This document shows positions 19,011 through 27,083 of a stretch of DNA of 64,000 bases, piece after piece. The stretch is from assembly GCF_028288465.1 (NCBI RefSeq), contig NZ_JAQBNR010000004.1, positions 38,854 through 102,853 on the forward strand, given 5' to 3'. Numbering within the stretch: position 1 is the first letter of the stretch; every line of letters begins with the position of its first letter. The notes beneath the pieces were generated by a model. The model had not been told where the DNA came from and did no database searches. It saw only the letters and a program-made list of their open reading frames with translations. The stretch is from Ferruginibacter sp. Lineage in GTDB: Bacteria; Bacteroidota; Bacteroidia; Chitinophagales; Chitinophagaceae. Both the position numbers and the translations under genes were made by a program.

Positions 19011-19230
19011 GAAAGTTTGCCTTTTGTTTTGATTCAAGTATGCACAATTTAATATTTTCAATTGGTGTAACTAAGATTAATAACTCCAGCACGTTTATAA
19101 TAATTACAATGGTAAAGGCTCATTCTGAAGAAATTCTGATTATTCGGTTTATTAAAAGCAAGTTCTTTAAAATCTTTACAATATAAAAATCAGATAGCTG
19201 CCTTATCAGACACATTGAGGTTATTAAATT

Positions 19231-19264
19231 AAAATAGCATTACCTTGTCAGGCAATGCTATTTT
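19231..19264 (-). terminator. Intrinsic terminator downstream of the DUF2383 gene
   Basis: A perfect 11-bp inverted repeat AAAATAGCATT / AATGCTATTTT with a 12-nt loop. A/T runs on both ends make it usable in both directions. It lies between the stop of the gene at 19313 and the start of the efflux operon, insulating the two. Confidence 0.75.
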
Positions 19265-19312
19265 CCAAATCTTATTTTATCGAAACTACATAATTCGCCG
19301 GAGTGAATCAAC

Positions 19313-19768
19313 CTATGCTGTCTGGTTTCTCAAATTTTTTATTTCGTCATGCGCACTTCGTAACAATTCCTGTTGTTCTCTTATCATGTCTTTTAAATAA
19401 TGGGGAATATGTTCTTCAGTCAATGCATCCTGGTACGCTCTTTGGGCCGCATCTTCCCCGGCCTCGCAATTTGAAAGTATTGAATGAACATCATGGCCGG
19501 TGAAAAGCGCCTTGACATCCATCCAGGCCCGGTAAATTTTGCCGCTGGCCATGGTTCCTTCGGCCATTTCGCCGCCAAGCACCTGCACTTCCCTTCCCAG
19601 GGCATTGCGTAATTCCCGGCTTTCATCAATCATCTTTTCAAAAGTTACCGAAAGGTCTGTATCATGCCCTTTCAATTCTTCAATTGCTTTTTCATAGCCA
19701 GCAATACGGTCATTATTGATCATAATAAGATCATTCAGCGTTTCTATTGTTTCATTTTTGTTTTCCAT
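19313..19768 (-). CDS. PA2169/DUF2383-family four-helix-bundle protein
   Basis: 151 residues, almost wholly helical and acidic, with a ferritin-like pattern: NDLIMINNDRIAGYEKAIEEL, then TFEKMIDESRELRNALGREV, WMDVKALFTGHDVHSILSNCEAGEDAAQRAYQDAL, and the final LKDMIREQQELLRSAHDEIKNLR. This matches the DUF2383 / PA2169 family, small stress-associated cytosolic proteins of unknown biochemical role. E and H residues at bundle positions (E38..., H97, E105) could bind metal, but this is not shown. It is a single-gene unit between a terminator and a long non-coding stretch. Confidence 0.82.
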   Translation of the reverse strand: MENKNETIETLNDLIMINNDRIAGYEKAIEELKGHDTDLSVTFEKMIDESRELRNALGREVQVLGGEMAEGTMASGKIYRAWMDVKALFTGHDVHSILSNCEAGEDAAQRAYQDALTEEHIPHYLKDMIREQQELLRSAHDEIKNLRNQTA

Positions 19769-20004
19769 AATTGAAAGTTTTCTTACTGTGGCTTAAATTC
19801 CATGCCAGTTGTTGCCTTTAACTGCTTAATAATTTTCAATAATAATGATTTCTTCATAATTGACAGGCCTTGCCAGAACCTGGGTCGAATAGTCTAATTA
19901 AAATGTACGGTAAGGTTTTCAGCTGAAATTAAATGCGTTGTTTTGAGCAATCTCTTACACAATGTAGCAACTCGAGTTCCCGGCAATAAAAATGACGTTT
20001 AACA

Positions 20005-20044
20005 GGGGGCTTTAATATCGGGGAGAAGACCTTGAAATGCCGTC
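20005..20044 (-). pseudogene. Truncated tRNA relic: 3' part of a tRNA-Met-like gene with part of its terminator
   Basis: Aligned with 20334-20372 (the terminator arm plus the 3' part of the intact tRNA-Met), this block matches at about 33 of 39 positions with two single-base insertions: GGGGCTT, TATCGGGGAG, AGAC, TTGAA and TGCCG are shared in order. The reverse complement should start with a GTCGGGG acceptor strand, but that part is absent, and no 5-bp anticodon stem can form around the TTTCGTA loop-like stretch. It is therefore not a working tRNA. It could be an old partial duplication or an attachment-site remnant. Confidence 0.65.
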
Positions 20045-20319
20045 CACCGCGGCAGATACGAAAGCGATACTGTGTGAGGTATTGTTTTTACAAAATCCCT
20101 GCTCACTCCCGTTTTCAGGATTTTTTTGCACGCCGTGTTTCTTTTTTATTATTAAAATTTGGGGCGAAAATTAATACCCAAGGACGAATTTTGGTGTCCA
20201 ATCTTTACCGAAATTACAATGGGATAATACTCTTTGGGCAATATTTTTCGTGAAACCTGTATACTGCTTGTGGTACCCGATGAATTTAATATGTAGACAG
20301 TTAGATCATGGCAATAATA

Positions 20320-20341
20320 AAGCCCCTTGTGAAAGGGGCTT
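20320..20341 (-). terminator. Intrinsic terminator of the tRNA-Met gene
   Basis: A perfect 9-bp stem AAGCCCCTT / AAGGGGCTT with a 4-nt loop, directly after the tRNA 3' end on the minus strand and followed there by TTATTATTG. Confidence 0.8.
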
Positions 20342-20343
20342 AG

Positions 20344-20417
20344 TATCGGGGAGCAGACTTGAACTGCCGACCTTCGGGTTATGAATCCGATGCTCTAACC
20401 AGCTGAGCTACCCCGAC
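20344..20417 (-). tRNA. tRNA-Met (anticodon CAT)
   Basis: On the minus strand the 74-nt sequence starts GTCGGGGTAGCTCAGC and ends CTCCCCGATA. The acceptor stem is 7 bp (one G-U at the end). The D-arm is AGCTCAGCTGGTTAGAGC, the anticodon loop TTCATAA with CAT at 20383-20381, and the T-loop TTCAAGT. CCA is not encoded. The acceptor lacks the C1-A72 mismatch of initiators, so this is an elongator-type tRNA. A CAT tRNA could also be an Ile-decoding species after lysidine modification; the general sequence favours Met. A terminator hairpin lies directly downstream. Confidence 0.93.
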
Positions 20418-20428
20418 ATTTCGGGGTG

Positions 20429-20436
20429 CAAATATA
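20429..20436 (-). promoter_or_regulatory. Candidate -7 element for the tRNA gene
   Basis: On the minus strand TATATTTG matches TAnnTTTG exactly and lies 11 bp upstream of the mature tRNA 5' end, a suitable distance for a start site just before the tRNA. No -33 box at 17-23 bp was found. Confidence 0.45.
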
Positions 20437-20624
20437 GGCGTTTTTACCAAATGCCAGAGACTAAAAACTTAAAAATTAAACGGGGTATCCAAACATGGAA
20501 GGTTTTTCCAGGAATATATAGGCAATTATTAAGCGCCGCCAGGGACAAAACTTTAATCAACAGTAAGGGAAGCTATGAATATTGATTGCTGCGGCTGAGG
20601 GAATTAGAAGTATAAGAAGCTAAT

Positions 20625-21236
20625 TTATTTTATCTCTAATTTTAATAACATCTCTTTTTCAATAAAAGCTTCCAAATCGTCTCCCACCACGCATTCTCCT
20701 ACTCCTGCCGGGGTACCTGTAAATACCAGGTCGCCGATGTTTAAAGAAAAATAATTAGAAATGTGAGATATAATATAATCGAAAGAAAATATCATTTGGT
20801 TACTATTGCCTTGTTGTACCAGTTCTTTATTTTTATAAAAACTAAAGTTGAGGTTTTTTTTGTTGAAGGTTGGAGTAAGATCTATAAATTTTCCAACAGC
20901 AGCGGAGTTATCGAATGCCTTGGCTTTTTCCCAGGGTAATCCTTTCGATTTTAATTCATTTTGAATGTCCCGGGCGGTAAAATCTATCCCAACGGTAATG
21001 CCATTGTAATAATTGGTGGCATGTCTTTCCTGAATGTATTTTCCATTTTTACATATTCTCAATACCAGTTCGCATTCGTAATTAAGCTCGTTGGTAAATT
21101 CAGGATAGTAAAAGGGCGTATGGCTCTGCAGCAAAGCACTTTTAGGCTTCATAAAAATCACAGGCTCGTCTGGTATTTCGTTGCCAAGTTCATTGGCATG
21201 TGCCGGGTAATTCCGGCCAACACAAATTATCTTCAT
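20625..21236 (-). CDS. Fumarylacetoacetate hydrolase (FAH) family protein
   Basis: 203 residues, the short YcgM/FAHD1-like form. Visible family blocks are the N-terminal KIICVGRNYPAHANELGN, EPVIFMKPKSAL, the metal-binding NYECELVLRI (two Glu), GIDFTARDIQ with the third metal-binding Asp, and FTGTPAGVGECVVGD near the C-terminus. Members hydrolyse acylpyruvates or decarboxylate oxaloacetate with a bound Mg2+ or Mn2+ ion. The exact substrate is not set by sequence. It is cytosolic. It lies 88 bp downstream of pth on the same strand. Confidence 0.9.
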   Translation of the reverse strand: MKIICVGRNYPAHANELGNEIPDEPVIFMKPKSALLQSHTPFYYPEFTNELNYECELVLRICKNGKYIQERHATNYYNGITVGIDFTARDIQNELKSKGLPWEKAKAFDNSAAVGKFIDLTPTFNKKNLNFSFYKNKELVQQGNSNQMIFSFDYIISHISNYFSLNIGDLVFTGTPAGVGECVVGDDLEAFIEKEMLLKLEIK

Positions 21237-21324
21237 TTTATTTTTATTATTAGGATAGCCGGGGTTTAGAGAGCGAATATAAACAAATCAAATAAACAAA
21301 ACAATTGTGTGATTACCATGCAGT

Positions 21325-21903
21325 TTAAGGCTGTATAGAAAGTTTGTTTACTTCACTCATAGTTTGCTCAATACCCGCAACAGCGATACGTTCAATTATT
21401 TCGATGCATTTTTTGATTTTCAACTGTACTGTTGCCAGCTCACTAGCCAACCACTTACTTAGCACAAAGTCAGCTTGCATACCCCTTGGATAATTATTAC
21501 CGATTCCAAAACGAAGCTTGGCATATTTATCCGTTCCTAAAGTATTTTGAATATCTTTAAGTCCATTGTGCCCGGCATCAGATCCAGCCGCCCTCAATCT
21601 CAGTTTATCCAACGGTAATGCAAGATCATCCACAATTGTGAGCGTATTTTCTAATATCACTTTTTCTTTTTCCATCCAATATTTAAAAGCCTTACCGCTA
21701 AGGTTCATGAAAGTAGTAGGGCAGATACAAACAAATACATGTCCTTTCCATTTCACTTCTGCTACCATGGCCAACCGGTCAGTTCTGAAAGTGCCGCCAT
21801 GTTGCTGCACAAATGCATTTACCACGTCGAACCCAATATTATGACGGGTATTAGCATATTCACTACCAACATTTCCAAGCCCTACAATTAAAAATTTTGA
21901 CAT
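21325..21903 (-). CDS. pth: Peptidyl-tRNA hydrolase
   Basis: 192 residues, full length for bacterial Pth. It has the N-terminal LIVGLGNVGSEYANTRHNIGF signature with the catalytic His at about 21, Asn in TTFMNLSGKAF, Asp in IVDDLALPLDKLRLR, and the C-terminal SDAGHNGLKDIQNTLGT..KLRFGIG block. It releases peptides from peptidyl-tRNA so that tRNAs can be reused; it is a cytosolic housekeeping enzyme. The ATG at 21903 gives the canonical N-terminus. Confidence 0.96.
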   Translation of the reverse strand: MSKFLIVGLGNVGSEYANTRHNIGFDVVNAFVQQHGGTFRTDRLAMVAEVKWKGHVFVCICPTTFMNLSGKAFKYWMEKEKVILENTLTIVDDLALPLDKLRLRAAGSDAGHNGLKDIQNTLGTDKYAKLRFGIGNNYPRGMQADFVLSKWLASELATVQLKIKKCIEIIERIAVAGIEQTMSEVNKLSIQP

Positions 21904-21997
21904 TAAAACGAAGATAAAATAAAAGCAGTTGCTGCCAATATTCTTTATATCAATGTTGCAAATTCTTGAAAATAATTAAACGTAATGAAATTAGTTT

Positions 21998-22135
21998 TTA
22001 GTACAATTTATAATATTCTGATTTATTGTTTGCCACACAGATTTGTTCACGTTTATTCCAAAACAAGAACTGATATCCAATAGTAATAGTAACAGTATTT
22101 TTGGTGGCATTTTTTGAATCATTAGCTTTCCCCAT
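21998..22135 (-). CDS. Possible 45-residue ORF or gene remnant with outer-membrane-like C-terminus
   Basis: On the minus strand an ATG at 22135 opens a frame of 45 residues that ends at a TAA at 21998. It contains KNTVTITIGYQFLFWNKREQ and ends in YYKLY. The alternating TVTITIGYQF stretch looks like a barrel strand of an outer-membrane protein. The frame stays open upstream through the terminator hairpin to about 22190, without another ATG. It may be a small real protein, the tail of a lost porin gene, or chance; composition is the only support. Confidence 0.25.
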   Translation of the reverse strand: MGKANDSKNATKNTVTITIGYQFLFWNKREQICVANNKSEYYKLY

Positions 22136-22147
22136 ATAATTTACCGT

Positions 22148-22173
22148 AAAAAACCGGCCTGTTAAGGGCCGGT
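22148..22173 (-). terminator. Intrinsic terminator of the YtxH/Holin-X operon
   Basis: On the minus strand ACCGGCC pairs with GGCCGGT (7 bp) around a 7-nt loop, followed by a run of six T residues (complement of 22148-22153). It lies 50 bp after the stop of the last gene of the operon. Confidence 0.85.
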
Positions 22174-22222
22174 ATGAACAAATTATTTAAACAGCATTTC
22201 AGATCATTTGCTCTCAAATTAA

Positions 22223-22618
22223 TCAACTAACAGTTTTGCTTTTTTTCCTGAAGATCTTACTTAATATGTTGAGGGCGCCTAACTTAACGGGGGCTGCTTT
22301 TCTTGCCACGATATTAGCTAAACCTAGCTCCATTGCAGTTCCGAATAATTTTCTGGCAACACCCGCCGATTTTCCAATTACCAATCTGTTAGTAAGTAAG
22401 CTCAGTCCTACTCCCATCCCAGTATTCACAATCTTCTCAACAACATCTGGCGAGTGTACAACCTTGTTCAAAGAATTTTTTAAAATATTAATCGGTTTCA
22501 TGCTGTTGTAAGTGTCATGAAATTGCTTGACCAATTTTTCTTTCTGTTCTTCAGTTTGTTCCTCCAGTTGCCTGATGGAAGTCCGCAACTCCTTCACATT
22601 ATTAATTTCCATGGCCAT
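22223..22618 (-). CDS. Hypothetical protein, third gene of the YtxH/Holin-X operon
   Basis: 131 residues that I do not assign to a named family. It starts with a charged coiled-coil-like helix (ELRTSIRQLEEQTEEQKEKLVKQF). A middle segment follows, VEKIVNTGMGVGLSLLTNRLVIG, that could be an amphipathic or weak membrane helix, and the tail is basic (FRKKSKTVS). The ATG at 22618 overlaps the TGA of the upstream gene (TGATG), so translation is coupled; a TTG one codon earlier is less likely. The context with YtxH and Holin-X proteins suggests an envelope or stress role. Confidence 0.75.
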   Translation of the reverse strand: MAMEINNVKELRTSIRQLEEQTEEQKEKLVKQFHDTYNSMKPINILKNSLNKVVHSPDVVEKIVNTGMGVGLSLLTNRLVIGKSAGVARKLFGTAMELGLANIVARKAAPVKLGALNILSKIFRKKSKTVS

Positions 22619-22959
22619 CAATTGAGTAATTTTTTAATAATAAGGTCGCCAACAGGTTCTTTAATCCATTTATTTTTAAAAGCTACGATCAATGCCCCAA
22701 TCAGCAAATATAAACCTCCCACTATAAAAAAGCCATACCATGCTTGCCCCAAAACCGATCCCAGCCAAATGCATAATCCAAGATTTACGATAACAAAACC
22801 AAAGATCATCACCCCGGCAATAATTAGTCCCGCTGTAAGAGATGCAATAATATCGGCTGATTTGTCGACTGTCTTTAATTTAAGTAGGTCAACCCGCGTT
22901 TCCACGTAATCTCCCGCAGTTTCAAACAATGCTCCAATTGAATTTGGCTGATTTTCCAT
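22618..22959 (-). CDS. Holin-X (holin superfamily III) family membrane protein
   Basis: 113 residues. A short cytosolic N-terminus (SIGALFETAGDYVETRVDLLKLK) precedes two strong membrane helices (about 36-60 and 68-92) and a basic tail. This matches the putative Holin-X / phage-holin-like family of PF07332 type, which is common in bacterial chromosomes and not tied to prophages. No endolysin or phage gene is near. It is the middle gene of a three-gene operon and is coupled to the downstream gene by a 1-nt overlap. Confidence 0.82.
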   Translation of the reverse strand: MENQPNSIGALFETAGDYVETRVDLLKLKTVDKSADIIASLTAGLIIAGVMIFGFVIVNLGLCIWLGSVLGQAWYGFFIVGGLYLLIGALIVAFKNKWIKEPVGDLIIKKLLN

Positions 22960-22996
22960 TTAAATGATTTTACCCTAACTTATAAAGATTAAAAAA

Positions 22997-23275
22997 CTAA
23001 GACAAAGAGTGCTTGATACGGGATTGCGCAGTTGTTGCTTTTTCTTTTCCTTCAGCAATCGCATCTTCTGCGTCAGCTTTCGCAGTCTCTATCTGATCAG
23101 AAATACTGTCTACAAGATCATTGAATTTTGCCTTGAGAGAGTCCGTTAAGTCTCCGCTTTTTTTACTGATTTTTTTTCTTGTATCAGCTCCTTTTTCAGG
23201 TGCAAATAAAATACCCAATACTGCGCCAGCGGCGGCTCCAATCAAAAGGCCGGTGATAATTTTAGAAGAACTCAT
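22997..23275 (-). CDS. YtxH-domain protein
   Basis: 92 residues. The N-terminal hydrophobic glycine/alanine-rich helix (KIITGLLIGAAAGAVLGILFAP) followed by EKGADTRKKISKKSGDLTDSLK is the YtxH/GvpP-like signature. The rest is an acidic, alanine-rich helix (AKADAEDAIAEGKEKATTAQ). Members are general-stress proteins anchored in the membrane; the molecular role is unknown. It is the first gene of the operon that continues with Holin-X at 22959. Confidence 0.87.
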   Translation of the reverse strand: MSSSKIITGLLIGAAAGAVLGILFAPEKGADTRKKISKKSGDLTDSLKAKFNDLVDSISDQIETAKADAEDAIAEGKEKATTAQSRIKHSLS

Positions 23276-23721
23276 AGTTTTAAGTTTTAAATTGTTTAAG
23301 AATTTCTATCCTTTAAATCCAAAACACTGCCAATTTTTTATTAAGGTATATAATTCTCTTTATTATTAGAAAATAACTTCAAAGTTTTTACTATGCTTTA
23401 AAAATTAAAATGCAGGGTAAGTAATTTGAGTAAATTGTTACCCGATGGAGTACTACTTCTTACCAGGTGGTAAAGAATTGCAGCATTAATGAAATTAAAA
23501 CAAGTGTATAGGTGCGGTTTCATGCGCCCGAAAAAAAACGACGGAGCAGTTAACTTTTTTGGATGACTTTTTGAGTATTGCTCTTGTAAGTTTTAACAAG
23601 TATAACTTGGATAAATTTTTATTCTTGTATTGTCTTTAAAAAGTTAGCTGGCTAATCAGCATTCAAAAACAATTTTACCACATTATAATGGCAGCAGTGA
23701 CCTTTTACATAATTACTCTTT
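23276..23721. other. Divergent intergenic region, no gene seen
   Basis: This region lies between the YtxH operon (-) and the CHASE3 kinase (+) and must hold both promoters. A small palindrome TTACC-AGGT-GGTAA occurs near 23460. I see no confident promoter match and no coding frame. Confidence 0.5.
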
Positions 23722-25140
23722 ATGCTCAATGTTATTAAACAATTACAAATAGACAGGCGTATTCGGGTTGGTTATGGGACTGCGTTTTTGCTTTTGCTCA
23801 TTTCTTTTCTATCTACTTTTTACGCAAACCGGGAATTATTGAAACAAACTACCAATATTACCCGGGCAGACGGAATTGTTATCCATCTTGAAGACCTGAT
23901 TTCAGGAATAAAGGATGCGGAAGCAGGCTTAAGGAATTATTTTATAACGAAAGATGACAAGTTTTTGGCGCCTTACCATGCCAGTTTACAACAGGTAGAA
24001 AATTCATTTTTACTGTTGAATGTTTCGTTCAGCAATTTGCCTGGCAAGCAACAAAAATTACTTCAGTTAAAGTCTTTGTCAGATAGAAAATATCAATACC
24101 TGTCGACTGAATTACAATACTTTTTAAAGCACAATTCCTTTATCAACGATTCACTTATTGCAATTGGTTATGAGGGTAAACCCCTCATGGATTCTATCAG
24201 TCAAATAGTAAGATCGATGGAGGCAGACGAAAAAAATCAGTTGGTTGAAAAGGCCGCCAATCTTGACAACCGCTATCATACACTGAACGTGTTTATTGTT
24301 ATTTCCGCTATACTAGCTCTGTTATTTGCCTTGTTGGGCTTGCTCACGTATATCAGGGAGAAAAAGGCCCGACAGGCCTCAGATAAGAAAGTGATTGAAT
24401 TTCAAAAGCAATTAGAGTTAAAAATAAATGACCTGGCCAATGCGAATAAAGAGCTTATACAAATGCGCCGCATTGAAAAATTTGCCGCTACTGGAAGAAT
24501 AGCCCGCAACATTGCCCATGAAGTACGTAACCCGCTTACCAACATCAACCTGGCAATAGCACAACTAAAATCCGAATTGCCTGATACAGATGATAACGCT
24601 GCTCTTTTATTTGACATGGTAAACAGGAACAGTCAACGAATTAACCAGCTGATCACAGAATTATTAAATGCAACCCGTTTTGCAGAATTGAATTATCAAC
24701 CCGTATTGATAAGCGTGTTACTGGATGAAGCCCTGGAATTAGCAAAAGACAGGATTGTTTTAAAACAGGTGAAGATTGAAAAATATTATTCAACTAACCA
24801 ATTTACTATTTCAGCGGATAAAGAGAAGATGAAAATTGCACTTTTAAATATTATTGTAAACGCAGTTGAAGCTACTGAAGCAAAGACTGGCATTGTAAAA
24901 ATTAGTACAAAACGAGAGGATGATAAATGTTTGATTGAAATTGCCGACAATGGGATAGGAATGGATGCACTAGCACTCAGCAAACTTTTTGAACCCTATT
25001 TTACCACCAAACAAAAAGGCAATGGCCTGGGCCTTACTAATACCCAAAATATTATTTTGAATCACAAGGGAAGCATTCAGGTGGATAGTGCACCAGGAAA
25101 TGGAACACTGTTTTCATTACGTTTTGAAATTTTAAGTTAG
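23722..25140 (+). CDS. CHASE3-domain sensor histidine kinase
   Basis: 472 residues. TM1 (about 18-35) and TM2 (about 188-211) enclose a helical extracytoplasmic domain with IKDAEAGLRNYFITKDDKFL, the CHASE3 signature. A coiled-coil linker (220-255) leads to the HisKA domain with phosphoacceptor His266 in NIAHEVRNPLTNI. The HATPase domain shows an N-box (IALLNIIVNAVEAT), a G1 box (IADNGIGMD), an F-box (LFEPYFTTK) and a G2 box (GNGLGLTNTQNI). Kinases with this H-box type often pair with NtrC-like regulators. The sigma-54 regulator at 27084 on the same strand and the receiver-only protein at 25503 are candidate partners. Confidence 0.92.
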   Translation: MLNVIKQLQIDRRIRVGYGTAFLLLLISFLSTFYANRELLKQTTNITRADGIVIHLEDLISGIKDAEAGLRNYFITKDDKFLAPYHASLQQVENSFLLLNVSFSNLPGKQQKLLQLKSLSDRKYQYLSTELQYFLKHNSFINDSLIAIGYEGKPLMDSISQIVRSMEADEKNQLVEKAANLDNRYHTLNVFIVISAILALLFALLGLLTYIREKKARQASDKKVIEFQKQLELKINDLANANKELIQMRRIEKFAATGRIARNIAHEVRNPLTNINLAIAQLKSELPDTDDNAALLFDMVNRNSQRINQLITELLNATRFAELNYQPVLISVLLDEALELAKDRIVLKQVKIEKYYSTNQFTISADKEKMKIALLNIIVNAVEATEAKTGIVKISTKREDDKCLIEIADNGIGMDALALSKLFEPYFTTKQKGNGLGLTNTQNIILNHKGSIQVDSAPGNGTLFSLRFEILS

Positions 25141-25502
25141 ATTATTTTTCGCCTGTTACAATAGCCATAATGTTGATACGAGGAAGGAATTCATATAAAA
25201 CAACAACAAATTAGCTGCAACCCAATTTTTTTATTTTGCTGTGTAACGCAGATTTTAAGGATTCGGAAGCGTAGCATTAAAAATAAGAGGGGGCCCTTAC
25301 TTCTCAAAATACTGGTTGCCTTGGCTTTAAAATAAAAGACGGGAATAGTGTGGAATGAATTGCCAATTGCGATTCGAAAAAAATGCTAAACAATCAATTC
25401 AAAAGCCAGTCTTTTTATTATTGCCATACACAAAACACATAAATAATTAATTACCAATTACTAAAACATTATTCATTTAAGAATGAGAATGTAGAAAAAT
25501 AT
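25141..25502. other. Convergent intergenic region, nothing recognised
   Basis: This region lies between the stops of the CHASE3 kinase (+) and the receiver gene (-). I found no clear terminator hairpin with a T run, no RNA gene and no coding frame. Confidence 0.5.
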
Positions 25503-25874
25503 CTACAATTGGGGAATGCTTCCGGATTGAACTGAAGCAAGCGCATTAAGAATTGCATCTTTGGAGAAAGGCTTTGGAATAAAAAGATCAACGCCATTTC
25601 GAATGGCTTGTTGCCGGTCTTCGATTGTATCGTATGCCGTTATCATTATTATTTTGGTGCCCGGATAATCTTTTTTGATGGCGGCGGCAAAGTCTGCCCC
25701 GAACCCATCGGGCAAATGATTATCTAAAAAAACAACTGCAGGGGCTACATTTCTTAATGCAACTACGGCATCTGCTAAATTATTAACATAATTTGTAAGG
25801 CAGCCTTTTTGTTTTAATATTCCACTCAAAAGATAGCAAATATCAATTTCATCATCAATAATAAGCGTTTTCAA
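25503..25874 (-). CDS. Stand-alone response regulator receiver domain
   Basis: 123 residues, receiver domain only. The acidic pair is D7/D8, the phosphoacceptor D51 lies in VVFLDNHLPDG, and the conserved Thr (MITAYD) and Lys (IPKPF) are present. No output domain follows. It may act as a phosphate sink, a phosphorelay intermediate or a protein-binding switch. Its position opposite the CHASE3 kinase, and near the sigma-54 regulator, suggests one shared signalling circuit. This is inferred from proximity. Confidence 0.9.
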   Translation of the reverse strand: MKTLIIDDEIDICYLLSGILKQKGCLTNYVNNLADAVVALRNVAPAVVFLDNHLPDGFGADFAAAIKKDYPGTKIIMITAYDTIEDRQQAIRNGVDLFIPKPFSKDAILNALASVQSGSIPQL

Positions 25875-26122
25875 ATTGTCTGTTTTTAAAGAGGAAAGAT
25901 TACCAAACGTTTTGATTCACTGAAATGCAAATCATGAACAACAATTTCAAAGCCAACTAAAAAATTTGACCGTTAAAAGTTGAGACCTAGCTATAACGAA
26001 TTGCAAGCGTTGTATATTTTAATATTTGATAATATTTTTCACCATAGCTGAAATTCAAACAATTTATAATAATAACCTTTCAATTTTTTATTGGTTACAT
26101 TGTTTAATGTAAATTGTCAACC

Positions 26123-27052
26123 ATGCACAAGAAAAAATTTTCTCTCTACCATTTTTTAAAACAGGTTGCAGCTGAATTTATTGACGATAATGTAATGAAG
26201 TATAGTGCTGCGCTGGCTTATTATACCGTATTTTCCCTGGCTCCCATGCTGATTATTATGATTACAATTTGCGGGATATTGTTTGGGCAGGAGGCTGTTG
26301 AAGGGCGGGTGTATATTGAGATAAAGGATCTTGTAGGAAGCCCGGCTGCCCTACAAATACAGGAAACTATAAAGAATCTTCATCTCACAAAAAACAGTCC
26401 GGTGGCAGGTACCTTTAGCATTATAGTTTTAATCATCGGAGGAACGGGAATTTTCGGAGAAATGCAGGATTCTTTAAATAAAATATGGGGCTTAAAAATA
26501 ATAGCAAAAAAAGCCTGGTGGAAATTGATCATTAACCGTTTACTTTCCTTCTCGCTCATCATTAGCCTGGGCTTTGTACTCATAGTATCTCTTTTGTTAA
26601 ATGCATTGGTGGCCATTATTGGCAATCATCTTAACAGCATACTTTCAGGAGTAGGTAAAGTTTTTATTCCTGTGATCGACAATGTGCTTTCATTTGGCAT
26701 CACTTCCCTTCTTTTTGCCATTATTTTTAAGGTTTTGCCGGACGCCAAAATAAAATGGAAAGACATAACAATTGGCGCTTTTATAACAGCCATCTTATTT
26801 ACACTTGGCAAATTTTGTATAGGATATTATTTGGGCCGAACCAATTTAGCCTCCATTTACGGAGCCGCAGGATCAGTAATTATTATCATGTTATGGGCCT
26901 ATTATAGCTCGGTAATTTTATACCTTGGAGCAGAATTTACTAAGGTATATGCCAACGAACATGGTACCAGTATCCAGCCATCTGAGTACTCGGAATGGAT
27001 AAAAATTAAGGAAATTCCAGTTTTAGAAGTTACCCTAAAAAAAGAAGTATAA
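26123..27052 (+). CDS. YihY/BrkB-family membrane protein
   Basis: About 309 residues from the ATG at 26123 (the frame opens at a TTG three codons earlier). It has six membrane helices and the family signatures: the N-terminal NVMKYSAALAYYTVFSLAPMLI, the middle GGTGIFGEMQDSLNKIWGL, and the C-terminal IYGAAGSVIIIMLWAYYSSVILYLGAEFTKVYA. Once annotated as ribonuclease BN, the family is now regarded as integral membrane proteins of unclear transport or envelope function. The sigma-54 regulator starts 31 bp downstream. Confidence 0.9.
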   Translation: MHKKKFSLYHFLKQVAAEFIDDNVMKYSAALAYYTVFSLAPMLIIMITICGILFGQEAVEGRVYIEIKDLVGSPAALQIQETIKNLHLTKNSPVAGTFSIIVLIIGGTGIFGEMQDSLNKIWGLKIIAKKAWWKLIINRLLSFSLIISLGFVLIVSLLLNALVAIIGNHLNSILSGVGKVFIPVIDNVLSFGITSLLFAIIFKVLPDAKIKWKDITIGAFITAILFTLGKFCIGYYLGRTNLASIYGAAGSVIIIMLWAYYSSVILYLGAEFTKVYANEHGTSIQPSEYSEWIKIKEIPVLEVTLKKEV

Positions 27053-27059
27053 GTAGTTG

Positions 27060-27067
27060 TATATTTG
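27060..27067 (+). promoter_or_regulatory. Candidate -7 element upstream of the sigma-54 regulator
   Basis: TATATTTG fits TAnnTTTG exactly and ends 16 bp before the ATG. It lies in the 31-bp gap after the BrkB-like gene, so the regulator could also have its own promoter. No -33 TTTG is seen at the expected distance. Confidence 0.3.
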
Positions 27068-27083
27068 AGAAAAAATTGCCCCA

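Larger units (their letters stand above)
19769..20343. other. Long non-coding stretch containing a tRNA relic
   Basis: No convincing gene. It holds the promoter side of the DUF2383 gene, the decayed tRNA-like block at 20005-20044 (listed separately) and the tRNA terminator. An open frame at 20032-20253 has no protein-like composition and I do not call it. Confidence 0.6.
21904..22222. other. Non-coding gap with a possible small ORF and a terminator
   Basis: The stretch between pth and the 22223 gene holds the intrinsic terminator at 22148-22173 and a 45-codon minus-strand frame at 21998-22135, both listed separately. A TATCTTCG sequence near pth resembles a -7 box with one mismatch. Nothing else was recognised. 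Confidence 0.6.

Noticed and set aside
20014..20090. A second tRNA gene (Thr-like, CGT loop) on the minus strand
   Set aside because: The 5' acceptor strand is missing and no anticodon or D stem can form, so it is listed as a relic only.
22618..22959. Prophage remnant indicated by a holin-like protein
   Set aside because: The Holin-X family is common in chromosomes, and no lysin, capsid, tail or integrase gene is near.
23317..23333. Sigma-54-like TGGCA...TTGG site upstream of the YtxH gene
   Set aside because: The distance between the two elements is one base short and the GC of the -12 element is GG.
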